From an uncultured Lachnospiraceae bacterium (lineage in GTDB: Bacteria > Bacillota > Clostridia > Lachnospirales > Lachnospiraceae), in the NCBI GenBank assembly GCA_910589075.1, contig CAJUSK010000005.1, positions 62,001 to 126,000 of the forward strand: a stretch of DNA of 64,000 bases, read 5' to 3'. A program made the translations under genes and the position numbers. The notes below the pieces were generated by a model. It was not told the DNA's origin. It did no database searches and saw only the letters and a list, made by a program, of their open reading frames with translations. Of this stretch, positions 25,115 through 33,831 are shown piece after piece. The first letter of the stretch is position 1. Every line of letters starts with the position of its first letter.

Positions 25115-26167
25115 ATGAATATATGGGAATGCCTGGGAATCAGACCTACAACAGACCGGTCCGAGATTCGGTCTGCCTATGCTCAAATGGCAAAAAGTTG
25201 TCATCCGGAAGAGCATCCGGAGGAATTCAAGGAATTGCAGAAGGCATATAAGGCGGCATTGCGGTACGCAAAATACAAGGCGCAGACGACAGAAATCCAT
25301 AGGGAAGAAGATGGGCCGGAAACGGTTTCCGCCCCGGAGAACATTCCGGAACCATTGCATAATTTTGAAGAGACAGCCCCGGAGACTGTCTTTGATTTCA
25401 GCGGGATAGATTCCTATGGGGAACAGGAGCAGTTTTTCAGACTGTTTTTCCTGATTGCATACAATCCCTGCCTGATAAACAATCTCCTTGCGTGGGAGAT
25501 ATTTCTGCAGCATCCTTCTTTCGGGGAATTGTTCCACAACCCCGTTTTCAGGCTGGAGTTTGTCCACAAAATCTGCGGTCTGTATGGACTGAAAAGGGAT
25601 ACAGTCCTTTTGTTTGAGCGGCATTTACAGGCATACCAGAATCGGGAGCCGGAAAATCAGCAGCCGGCCGGTGTACCGGAAACAGAACTTGCCTGCTTCC
25701 GGAAACTGAAACGCCGCTGTAGCTGGCCTGTGCATTTTGGAGCGGAGTGTTTTACAGGAAAAGAGGGAAAGAAGTTCCAAAATGCGGTTATGACGGTATT
25801 TGACCGGCAGGGACGCGTTCTGGACCTTGGCCGGAAGGCGGATATGGAAGATTATATGGGAGTCTATTTTTCCTTTGCCTGTGCAAATGAAGAAAAACTG
25901 GCTGAGATGTACCGGTCCCGGAAATCCGATCAGCGCATGAATCTGGGATGCGCCGTGTTTCTGATTGCCGGCGTCCTGGCCATTACCGGTGAGTGGCTGG
26001 TGGGGAAATGGGATGAAAGCAGAGAGAGGGCTGCATATGCACAGGAAATGGAACAGTTGCAGGAAGACCCTGTATGGATAGAGGAAATGAAAATGCGGGC
26101 GGAGGCAGATATGGATCATATATGGAATGCATATCAGCAATGGGCCAGAGAGCAGGACACTGACTGA
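25115..26167 (+). CDS. Membrane J-domain protein (DjlC-like)
   Basis: The N-terminal J domain (about 1-55, MNIWECLGIRPTTDRSEIRSAY) has HPE (SCHPEEHPEEF) in place of HPD. This matches what I recall of the HscC-partner J proteins. A long middle region and one membrane helix near 276-296 follow, then a charged cytosolic or external tail. The last bases lie 14 bases before the recG start. Together with the upstream Hsp70 it forms a candidate HscC-DjlC-type chaperone pair at the membrane. Pairing is inferred from order and J-domain type. Confidence 0.85.
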   Translation: MNIWECLGIRPTTDRSEIRSAYAQMAKSCHPEEHPEEFKELQKAYKAALRYAKYKAQTTEIHREEDGPETVSAPENIPEPLHNFEETAPETVFDFSGIDSYGEQEQFFRLFFLIAYNPCLINNLLAWEIFLQHPSFGELFHNPVFRLEFVHKICGLYGLKRDTVLLFERHLQAYQNREPENQQPAGVPETELACFRKLKRRCSWPVHFGAECFTGKEGKKFQNAVMTVFDRQGRVLDLGRKADMEDYMGVYFSFACANEEKLAEMYRSRKSDQRMNLGCAVFLIAGVLAITGEWLVGKWDESRERAAYAQEMEQLQEDPVWIEEMKMRAEADMDHIWNAYQQWAREQDTD

Positions 26168-26180
26168 GGGAGGGGAGGAT

Positions 26181-28214
26181 ATGGAAGAAAAGGCAAAGCT
26201 GAAAACCCTGAAAGGCATCGGTGACAAAACGGCAGCGCTTTTTGCCAGGTTGGGGATTTTTACGGTAGAGGATCTGCTGCGGCATTACCCGCTGGGATAT
26301 GATACCTTGCAGGAACAGGTATCTATGCGGGAGATCAAGGCCGGTGCTTTTTGTGTGGTGCGGGGAAGGCTGGCAGGCGCCATATCCACCCGGCATGTGC
26401 GGGGCCGCTCCATTTCCGTCTGCAAAGTGAGCGATGGGACAGGAGAGGTATCCCTGATCTTTTTCCATATGCCCTATCTGAGCAGGATGATACAACCGGA
26501 TATGGAGTATCTGTTCCGGGGTGTGGTCCAGGGCAGGCCCGGAAGCTGGAAAATGGAGCAGCCCGGTATTTATACACCAAAGGACTATGAGGAACGAAGA
26601 CGTACTCTGCAGCCCGGTTATTCGCTGACCAGCGGTCTGACCAATAATACGGTGACAAAAGCCATGCGGCAGGCTTTGTCTCTGGAAGCGGAAATTCGTG
26701 AGTATTTACCGGCGGAAATCCGGGCACACTATAAGCTGATAGATTATAAGGACGCGCTTTGGGGAATCCATTTTCCAGAGGACCGGGATATGCTGCAACA
26801 GGCCAGACGACGTCTGGTGTTTGATGAATTTTTCCTGTTTATGGTGAAACTGTTACAGTGCAGGATGCAGATTCAGCAGGTTGCAAACCGGTGGCCTGTG
26901 GAGGACGTGGAGGATACGGCAAGGCTGCTGGCGCATCTGCCCTATTCACTGACCAGCGCCCAGATGCGGGTCTGGGAGGAAATCCGGACGGATTTGCGGA
27001 AAAATACGGTGATGAACCGTCTGGTGCAGGGGGATGTGGGAAGCGGCAAGACCATTCTGGCAATCCTGGCACTGCTGGAGGTGGCGGCCAACGGGTTCCA
27101 GGGGGCGTTGATGGCGCCTACCGAAGTACTGGCCAGACAGCATTTTGAACAGATTGAGGAGCTGACAGAGCGTTACGGCCTGCCCTTTTCACCGGTGTTG
27201 CTGACCGGTTCCATGACAGCCAGGGAAAAACGGACATGCTATGGCCTGATTGAAGGGGGAGAAGCCAACGTGATCATCGGCACCCATGCCCTCATTCAGG
27301 AGAAGGCTGTTTATAAAAATCTGGCGCTGGTGGTGACGGACGAACAGCATCGCTTTGGCGTGCGGCAGAGAGAGGCGCTGGCAGGAAAGGGAATGGATAC
27401 CCATGTGCTGGTTATGAGCGCCACACCCATCCCCAGAACATTGGCGCTGATTCTGTATGGGGATCTGCATATTTCCGTGGTGGATGAGCTTCCGGCGGAT
27501 CGGCTGCCTATTAAAAACTGTGTGGTGGATACCGGTTACCGCGAAAAAGCATATCGGTTTATCCGGGGGGAAATCCAAAAGGGCAGGCAGGTTTATATCA
27601 TCTGCCCCATGGTGGAAGCGGGCGAACTGGAAGGCCTGGAAAATGTTATGGATTACACCGAAAAGCTGCGGGACGTGTTTTCTGACGCTGTACGGATTTC
27701 CCATCTCCACGGAAAAATGAAGCCGGCGGAGAAGAACCGTGTGATGGAAGCCTTTGGCCGCGGGGAGACAGATATTCTCGTCTCCACCACGGTCATTGAA
27801 GTGGGGATCAATGTTCCCAATGCCACGGTGATGATGGTGGAAAATGCAGAGCGGTTCGGGCTGGCACAGCTTCATCAGCTCAGAGGCCGGGTGGGCCGGG
27901 GAAGAGAGCAGTCTTATTGTATTTTTGTCAGTGCTTCCGATAAAAAACAGACGATGGAACGGCTTTCCATTCTGAACCGTTCCAATGACGGTTTTTATAT
28001 TGCGGGGGAGGATTTACGGCTGCGGGGACCGGGGGATCTGTTCGGCATCCGGCAAAGCGGCAGTATGGAATTCAAGCTGGCAGACATTTACCAGGATGCG
28101 AAAATCCTCCAGGAAGCCAGTGAGGCTGCGGAAGGATTTCTGCGGGAACATGGGGGCCGGGGCGAGACGTCTCTGGCAGTGTTTTCTTCACAGGTTGACT
28201 TTGGAAGCATCTGA
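26181..28214 (+). CDS. recG: ATP-dependent DNA helicase RecG
   Basis: RecG remodels stalled forks and Holliday junctions. The 677 residues are normal. The N-terminal wedge/OB domain (GIGDKTAALFARLGI ... VVRGRL) is followed by the SF2 motor: motif I GDVGSGKT, motif II DEQH in place of DEXH, motif III SATPIPRT and motif VI QLRGRVGRG. The ATG at 26181 follows GGGAGGGGAGG; the longer frame from 26127 starts inside the J gene. recG commonly lies near fakA in Firmicutes. Confidence 0.97.
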   Translation: MEEKAKLKTLKGIGDKTAALFARLGIFTVEDLLRHYPLGYDTLQEQVSMREIKAGAFCVVRGRLAGAISTRHVRGRSISVCKVSDGTGEVSLIFFHMPYLSRMIQPDMEYLFRGVVQGRPGSWKMEQPGIYTPKDYEERRRTLQPGYSLTSGLTNNTVTKAMRQALSLEAEIREYLPAEIRAHYKLIDYKDALWGIHFPEDRDMLQQARRRLVFDEFFLFMVKLLQCRMQIQQVANRWPVEDVEDTARLLAHLPYSLTSAQMRVWEEIRTDLRKNTVMNRLVQGDVGSGKTILAILALLEVAANGFQGALMAPTEVLARQHFEQIEELTERYGLPFSPVLLTGSMTAREKRTCYGLIEGGEANVIIGTHALIQEKAVYKNLALVVTDEQHRFGVRQREALAGKGMDTHVLVMSATPIPRTLALILYGDLHISVVDELPADRLPIKNCVVDTGYREKAYRFIRGEIQKGRQVYIICPMVEAGELEGLENVMDYTEKLRDVFSDAVRISHLHGKMKPAEKNRVMEAFGRGETDILVSTTVIEVGINVPNATVMMVENAERFGLAQLHQLRGRVGRGREQSYCIFVSASDKKQTMERLSILNRSNDGFYIAGEDLRLRGPGDLFGIRQSGSMEFKLADIYQDAKILQEASEAAEGFLREHGGRGETSLAVFSSQVDFGSI

Positions 28215-28223
28215 CCGTAAAAT
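28195..28223 (+). promoter_or_regulatory. Sigma-A promoter for degV and the cobalamin run
   Basis: TTGACT (28195-28200) and TAAAAT (28218-28223) are 17 bases apart and overlap the recG stop region. No B12 riboswitch follows, and the leader to 28268 is about 40 bases. Confidence 0.65.
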
Positions 28224-28267
28224 AGATACAATTATGTTCAGTAAAACAGGCGGAAAGGAAATAAGAC

Positions 28268-29128
28268 GTGATTGCAATCGTAACAGACAGCAACAGTGGT
28301 ATTACACAGAAAGAAGCAAAGGAGCTGGGGATTTATGTACTGCCCATGCCGTTTATGATAGAAGATGAGATTTATTATGAGGAAAAGGATTTAACCCAGG
28401 ATGCCTTCTATGAAAAAATGGCGGCAGGAGCAAAGATCAGCACATCCCAGCCCACACCGGAGGAAGTGACAGGGCTCTGGAACCGGGTGCTTGCTGCCCA
28501 TGAATCTCTGGTCTATATTCCTATGTCCAGCGGGTTGTCCGGATCCTGTCAGACGGCACAGCTTCTGGCGCAGGATTATGGAGACCGGGTCTTTGTGGCA
28601 GATAACCGGAGGATTTCTGTGACACAGCAGAGGAGTGTGGAGGATGCCCTGCACCTGGCGCAGAAAGGGGATATGAGCGCCGGGCAGATTCGGGATTTTC
28701 TGGAACAGGACGGAGGGAATTCCAGCATTTATATTATGCTGGATACACTGACCTATCTGAAACGGGGCGGCAGGATTACCCCTGCGGCGGCAGCCCTTGG
28801 CAATATTCTGCGTCTGAAGCCGGTGCTGCAGATTCAGGGAGAGAAACTGGATGCCTTCGCCAAAGCCCGGACAAAAGCACAGGGGAAAACCACCATGGTC
28901 AATGCCATCAAAAATGATATTGCCCACCGTTTTGGCGGCAGTGTGAAGGATGTGCGGCTGTTTATCGCCCACAGCCATGACAGTGCAGGGGCAGAGGCCT
29001 TTCGGGAAGAAGTGAAAACGGAATTTCCCGGCTGTGAGATCGTACTGCGGAGTCTGTCGCTGAGCATCGGTTGTCACTTAGGGCCGGGGGCGCTGGCACT
29101 GGCCTGTGCGCAGAAACATGTTCCATAA
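28268..29128 (+). CDS. DegV family fatty acid-binding protein (FakB-like)
   Basis: DegV proteins bind a fatty acid and hand it to FakA for phosphorylation. The 286 residues show VTDSNSGITQKEA at the start, the STSQPTPEEV and IPMSSGLSGS ligand loops, and TYLKRGGRI. The start is a GTG at 28268 with AAGGA upstream. It could be the partner of FakA at 16.6 kb. Its end overlaps the cbiD start region, so it is cotranscribed with the cobalamin genes; a link between the two is not known. Confidence 0.92.
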   Translation: MIAIVTDSNSGITQKEAKELGIYVLPMPFMIEDEIYYEEKDLTQDAFYEKMAAGAKISTSQPTPEEVTGLWNRVLAAHESLVYIPMSSGLSGSCQTAQLLAQDYGDRVFVADNRRISVTQQRSVEDALHLAQKGDMSAGQIRDFLEQDGGNSSIYIMLDTLTYLKRGGRITPAAAALGNILRLKPVLQIQGEKLDAFAKARTKAQGKTTMVNAIKNDIAHRFGGSVKDVRLFIAHSHDSAGAEAFREEVKTEFPGCEIVLRSLSLSIGCHLGPGALALACAQKHVP

Positions 29129-30335
29129 AGAGAACCGCCCGGTGGCAGAGAGACGGGATTCGGTGCCGGTGGAGCGCCGGTATGTGTATAAGGATCAAAA
29201 GAAGCTGCGCCGGGGATATACCACAGGGACATGCAGCGCGGCGGCTGCCCGTGCGGCGGCATGGATGCTTCTGTCCGGCCAGGCAGTGGAGCAGGTACAC
29301 ATTACAACTCCTGCGGGGATACCACTGGCACTGATCCCGGAAGAGGTGGTTTTGGAAAAAGACCGTGTCAGCTGCGGAATCCGGAAGGATGGCGGGGATG
29401 ATGCGGATGTAACGGACGGGATTTTAATTTTTGCCGAGGTAAAAAGAAAAGAAGAGGCCGGGGTTTCCATTACGGGAGGCCGGGGCATCGGAAAAGTCAC
29501 GGCAAAAGGGCTGGAACAGGAACCTGGCAGTTACGCCATTAACAGGGTGCCGCGCCACATGATCCGGGAAGCTGTGGAAGAGGTGATGGAAATCCATGGA
29601 TATGAAGGCGGCCTTCTGGTAACCATTTCCGCACCGGAGGGAGAGGCGCTGGCGGCCAGAACCTTTAATCCGCACCTTGGAATAGAAGGCGGTATTTCCA
29701 TCCTTGGCACCAGCGGGATTGTGGAACCCATGAGTGAACAGGCGCTGGTGGATACCATTGCCCTGGAACTGAGTATGCAGGCGGCCGCGGGAAGAAGCTG
29801 CTGTATGATGACACCGGGCAATTACGGGATGCAGTTTCTGAGCGGCGTACTGCAACTGGACCCGGGACTGGCGGTGAAATGCAGCAATTTTATCGGAGAT
29901 ACCATTGATATGGCACCGGCTTACGGCATGAAGGGACTGCTTTTAGTGGGACACCTGGGGAAACTGGTGAAGCTGGGCGCAGGTATCATGAATACCCATT
30001 CCCGGTACGGGGACGGGCGGATGGAAGTGCTCTGCGCCTGCGCTCTGGAAGCCGGAGCGGAGCGAAAGCTGCTGAAAGCCCTTCTGGAATGTGTCACCAC
30101 GGATGGGGCGGTATCGCTGCTGCGGGAAGCGGGGCTGGACAGGCCGGCCCTGGGGATTCTGATGAAAAAGATCGAGTACCATCTGAAAAGACGGGTGTAT
30201 CCGGGGATCTGTATCGGTGCGCTGGTTTTTTCCAATGTACATGGATTGCTGGGACAGACAGAGGATGTGCCCCGGCTTCTTGCATGGGTCAGAGAAGAAA
30301 TGAAAATGCCTGGGAGAGAATTCGAAACGGGCTGA
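29118..30335 (+). CDS. cbiD: Cobalt-precorrin-5B C1-methyltransferase CbiD
   Basis: CbiD methylates C-1 in the anaerobic corrin pathway. The family start RRGYTTGTCSAAAARAA, the GGDDADVTDG segment and HPHLGIEGGISILGT-type loops are present. The start may be GTG 29106 or ATG 29118, both overlapping the degV end; neither has a clear ribosome site. At about 405 residues it is slightly longer at the N-terminus than usual (family starts near YVYKDQKKLRRGY). It is first in a long run of cobalamin genes. Confidence 0.95.
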   Translation: MFHKENRPVAERRDSVPVERRYVYKDQKKLRRGYTTGTCSAAAARAAAWMLLSGQAVEQVHITTPAGIPLALIPEEVVLEKDRVSCGIRKDGGDDADVTDGILIFAEVKRKEEAGVSITGGRGIGKVTAKGLEQEPGSYAINRVPRHMIREAVEEVMEIHGYEGGLLVTISAPEGEALAARTFNPHLGIEGGISILGTSGIVEPMSEQALVDTIALELSMQAAAGRSCCMMTPGNYGMQFLSGVLQLDPGLAVKCSNFIGDTIDMAPAYGMKGLLLVGHLGKLVKLGAGIMNTHSRYGDGRMEVLCACALEAGAERKLLKALLECVTTDGAVSLLREAGLDRPALGILMKKIEYHLKRRVYPGICIGALVFSNVHGLLGQTEDVPRLLAWVREEMKMPGREFETG

Positions 30336-30345
30336 AAGGAATGAC

Positions 30346-31110
30346 ATGATCTATTTTGTAGGTGCGGGCCCAGGCGCCAGCGACCTGATTACGGTGCGGG
30401 GCCAGCGGCTTCTGGAATGTGCGGAAATTGTGATTTATACCGGTTCTCTTGTAAATCCTGCTCTACTGGAATCTGTGAGAGAGGATTGTGAAGTACATAA
30501 CAGTGCGTTTATGACACTTTCCCAGGTATTGGAAGTGATGGAGCGGGGTGCAGAAACGGGGAAGGAGATTGTCCGGCTGCACACGGGTGATCCCTGCCTG
30601 TATGGCGCCATCCGGGAACAGATGGACGGCCTGGACGCCCGCGGCCTGCCTTATGAGGTCTGTCCCGGTGTCAGCAGCTTTTGCGGTGCTGCCGCTTCTC
30701 TGAAAGCGGAGTATACGCTGCCTGGACTGACTCAGTCAGTCATTATTACAAGGGCGCCGGGAAACACAGATGTGCCCCGGCAGGAAGCATTGTCAGCCCT
30801 GGCGTCTCACGGTGCGTCCATGGTCCTTTTTTTAAGCGCCGGACTGTTGCCGCAGGTGCGGGACAGTCTGCTGCAGGGCGCCTATACGGAGGATACGCCC
30901 TGTGCCATTGTATATAAGGCGACCTGGGAAGATGAGATCATTGTCCGGGGGCCTTTGCACCGGCTGCCGGAAATGGCACGGGAAAACGGGATTGAGAAAA
31001 CGGCGCTGATTGTCGTGGGAGAATTTCTGGAAGGCGGATATGAACTGTCCCGTCTGTATGCGCCTGATTTTTCCACGGCTTTCAGACAGGGAACAAAGCC
31101 TCCTGAATAA
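30346..31110 (+). CDS. cbiF: Cobalt-precorrin-4 C11-methyltransferase CbiF
   Basis: This is a SAM-dependent tetrapyrrole methylase acting at C-11. It shows the N-terminal VGAGPGASDLITVRG, LHTGDPCLYGAI and CPGVSSFCGAAA motifs of the CbiF/CobM family. The 254 residues are normal length. The ATG at 30346 follows AAAGGA with a 5-base gap. It lies 10 bases after cbiD, in order with cbiG. Confidence 0.96.
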   Translation: MIYFVGAGPGASDLITVRGQRLLECAEIVIYTGSLVNPALLESVREDCEVHNSAFMTLSQVLEVMERGAETGKEIVRLHTGDPCLYGAIREQMDGLDARGLPYEVCPGVSSFCGAAASLKAEYTLPGLTQSVIITRAPGNTDVPRQEALSALASHGASMVLFLSAGLLPQVRDSLLQGAYTEDTPCAIVYKATWEDEIIVRGPLHRLPEMARENGIEKTALIVVGEFLEGGYELSRLYAPDFSTAFRQGTKPPE

Positions 31111-31132
31111 TCGAATGGAAAGGCAGGGCGGT

Positions 31133-32212
31133 ATGGGACGTCTGGGTGTGATCGCATTTTCAAAGCGGGGCGGAAAACTGGCAGAGAAGCTGATGGCAGG
31201 CTGCCGGGAACTGGGCTGGGAGACAGAGGGCTATCTTCCGGCAGGATATGCCAGGGCGGGGATGAAGCCCTTTGGCAGTCTGCGGGATCTGACGGGACAA
31301 CTGTTTGGCCGGGTGGATATGCTTGTATTTATGGGCGCCTGTGGGATTGCGGTACGGGCGGTGGCGCCTTACATAAAAAGCAAGCTGGAAGATCCGGGTG
31401 TGGTGGTCATTGATGAATGTGGTACATTTGCAATCTCCCTGCTATCCGGCCATGTGGGCGGGGCCAATGCCTTCGCCCGTCTGGCTGCCCGGATCGTGGG
31501 CGCGGCACCTGTGATTACCACAGCCACGGACCGGTCCGGCCTGTTTGCCGCAGACGAATGGGCGGCCCGTCACTGTCTGCGGATGATGGCGCCTGAGACG
31601 GTAAAGGAAATTTCGGCCCGCCTTTTGGCTGGTGAACAGGTGGGATTTTTTTCCACATTGCCCGTATCGGGAGAACTTCCGGCAGGTCTTGTGTGGACAG
31701 AGCCGGGAGAAAACAAAATGACAGCAACAGCGTCTGCCGACTGTCTCCGGGCGGGGATTGTAGTGTCTCCCGGGCCGTTGGATGACGGGGGGCGGTTTCC
31801 TGTCTGCTGCCACCTGCTGCCCGCAGATCTGGTGGTGGGCATGGGGTGCAGAAAAGGAAAATCCTTTGACGATCTGCAGGCATTTCTGTACAGAACATTA
31901 CAGGAGAACGGACTGACATGGGAGCGGGTGGGAATGCTCTGTTCGATTCGGGAAAAGGCCGGGGAGGAAGGCCTTGTAAGGCTGGCAAAGTCTCTCCATG
32001 TCCCTTTTCGCACCTGGAGCGGAGCGCAGCTTTTACAGGCAGAGGGAACCTTTGCCGCTTCTGATTTTGTCCGGGGGCAGATGGGTGTGGACAATGTCTG
32101 TGAGCGGAGCGCCGCCCTGGGAAGCGCAGGCGGAGAGAAGCTGGTGGAGAAGCAGGCGTATCATGGGATGACCCTTGCCATATACCGGCGCAAGATCCGG
32201 CTGTCATTTTAA
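31133..32212 (+). CDS. cbiG: Cobalt-precorrin-5A hydrolase CbiG
   Basis: CbiG opens the delta-lactone ring and releases acetaldehyde, a step specific to the anaerobic pathway. Visible motifs are MGACGIAVRAVAPYI, DECGTFAISLLSGHVGGAN and VVGMGCRKGK in the C-terminal half. The start ATG at 31133 has an AAGG-containing site; the frame from 31010 lies inside cbiF. At 359 residues the length is typical. The position between cbiF and cbiH fits its pathway step. Confidence 0.95.
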   Translation: MGRLGVIAFSKRGGKLAEKLMAGCRELGWETEGYLPAGYARAGMKPFGSLRDLTGQLFGRVDMLVFMGACGIAVRAVAPYIKSKLEDPGVVVIDECGTFAISLLSGHVGGANAFARLAARIVGAAPVITTATDRSGLFAADEWAARHCLRMMAPETVKEISARLLAGEQVGFFSTLPVSGELPAGLVWTEPGENKMTATASADCLRAGIVVSPGPLDDGGRFPVCCHLLPADLVVGMGCRKGKSFDDLQAFLYRTLQENGLTWERVGMLCSIREKAGEEGLVRLAKSLHVPFRTWSGAQLLQAEGTFAASDFVRGQMGVDNVCERSAALGSAGGEKLVEKQAYHGMTLAIYRRKIRLSF

Positions 32213-32235
32213 CGCACACTGGGAGAGGAATATCT

Positions 32236-33831
32236 ATGTGTTTATTGATCGTGGGAATCGGACCGGGAAAACCGGAAGGCATGACAAAAGAGGCGCAGGC
32301 CGTACTGGAAGAATGTGAAGTAATCGCCGGCTATACGGTGTATACGGCGCTGCTAAAAGAACGGTTTCCGGAAAAAGAATATTATGCCACACCCATGCGG
32401 CAGGAAACAGAGCGGTGCCGGTGGGCGCTTTCCCAGGCGGCCCTGGGGCGCAGAATCGCCCTGGTATGCAGCGGGGATGCAGGGATATACGGGATGGCGG
32501 GGCTGGTTTTCCAACTCTCGGCAGGGATGGAGAATCCGCCGTCTATCCGGGTGATTCCCGGTGTCACGGCAGCCAGCAGCGGCGCGGCGCTGCTGGGCGC
32601 TCCCCTGGGCCATGATTTTGCGGTCATCAGTCTCAGCGATCTGCTGACAGCCCCCGAGGTGATCCGCAACAGGCTGCGCTGTGCTGCCATCAGCGATATG
32701 GTCATCTGCCTGTACAATCCCGCCAGCAGAAAACGTGCGGATTATCTGAAGAAAGCCTGTGATATTGTGCTGGCATACCGCAGCCCGGATACGGTCTGTG
32801 GCTATGTGAGAAATATCGGCCGGGAAGGAGAGGAAATGGGGGTTCTTTCCCTGGGGAAACTGAGGGAAATGCGTGCGGATATGTTTACCACGGTATTTAT
32901 TGGCAACTCTACGACCATGGAAACCGGGGGCAGGATGATTACGCCGAGAGGGTACCGGACAATCCGGCCTGACCGGGTCGGTCAAGAAAAGGGGATGGAT
33001 CCTGGCGGTACAGGGCATCAGGCCCTTTCCACCACAAAAGCAGGAAGGGTTGTCATATTCGGGGGTACAACAGAGGGGCGGCTGTTGTATGAAGGCTGCC
33101 GGAAACAGGGCGTGGAAGTTTCCGTCTACGTGGCAACAAAATACGGCGGCCGCATATTGGAGACGGACGGCCGGGCGCCGGGCCTGGAATCCGGCGGGGA
33201 CGGAATGCAGGGAGCGATTCACTGCGGCCGGCTGGAGCCGGAAGAAATGGTGCGGGCCATTGAACAGGAGCAGGCACGGCTGGTTCTGGATGCCACCCAT
33301 CCCTTTGCCCGAAAGGTAACAGAGCATATCCGGGCCGCCTGTGCGCAACTGGACATACCATACAGACGGGTATGCAGGACGGCGCCAGAGGAGGAAGATG
33401 TGCCGGAAGGCATGTATTTTGACAGCATAGAAGAGGTTGTTTCCTTCCTGGAAGGGAAGGACGGCAATGTACTGGTGACAACGGGAAGCAGGGATCTGGA
33501 TGTATACAGACGTCTGGACGGATACCGGGAACGGCTGTATGTGCGAATTCTGCCGGATGCGGCCACGATTTCAGACTGTCTTGCCATGGGTATCGGCGGC
33601 AGGCATCTGTCAGCCATGCAGGGGCCCTTTTCCGAAGAAATGAACTATGGTTTTTTGAAAGAATTTGGGATCAGATGGATGGTGACAAAGCAATCCGGCG
33701 CGGTGGGCGGTTTTCCCGAAAAACGGAATGCGGCAAAACGAGCCGGCGCGGCGCTTCTGATCATCCGGAATCAGAAAGAAACAGGCATCAGCCTGCAGGA
33801 AGCATTGGATATATTGGAGGAGTTAAAATGA
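32236..33831 (+). CDS. CbiH-CbiJ fusion (precorrin-3B C17-methyltransferase / precorrin-6A reductase)
   Basis: Two enzymes are fused in 531 residues. Residues 1 to about 240 are the methylase (VGIGPGKPEGMTKEA, CSGDAGIYGMAGL, NPASRKRADYLK) acting at C-17 and contracting the ring. Residues about 268-531 are the reductase (VVIFGGTTEGRLL, DATHPFARKVTEHI, VTTGSRDLDVYR). A linker of about 25 residues joins them. Fusion of the two is known in other Clostridia. GAGAGGAA precedes the ATG. The stop overlaps the next start by ATGA. Confidence 0.93.
   Translation: MCLLIVGIGPGKPEGMTKEAQAVLEECEVIAGYTVYTALLKERFPEKEYYATPMRQETERCRWALSQAALGRRIALVCSGDAGIYGMAGLVFQLSAGMENPPSIRVIPGVTAASSGAALLGAPLGHDFAVISLSDLLTAPEVIRNRLRCAAISDMVICLYNPASRKRADYLKKACDIVLAYRSPDTVCGYVRNIGREGEEMGVLSLGKLREMRADMFTTVFIGNSTTMETGGRMITPRGYRTIRPDRVGQEKGMDPGGTGHQALSTTKAGRVVIFGGTTEGRLLYEGCRKQGVEVSVYVATKYGGRILETDGRAPGLESGGDGMQGAIHCGRLEPEEMVRAIEQEQARLVLDATHPFARKVTEHIRAACAQLDIPYRRVCRTAPEEEDVPEGMYFDSIEEVVSFLEGKDGNVLVTTGSRDLDVYRRLDGYRERLYVRILPDAATISDCLAMGIGGRHLSAMQGPFSEEMNYGFLKEFGIRWMVTKQSGAVGGFPEKRNAAKRAGAALLIIRNQKETGISLQEALDILEELK

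Noticed and set aside
28214..28268. Possible B12 riboswitch before the cobalamin genes
   Set aside because: The leader is only about 40 bases and has no B12-box-like sequence; too short for the element.
32353..33348. 331-codon minus-strand frame across the CbiH-CbiJ gene
   Set aside because: Antisense shadow; the plus-strand protein carries all expected motifs.
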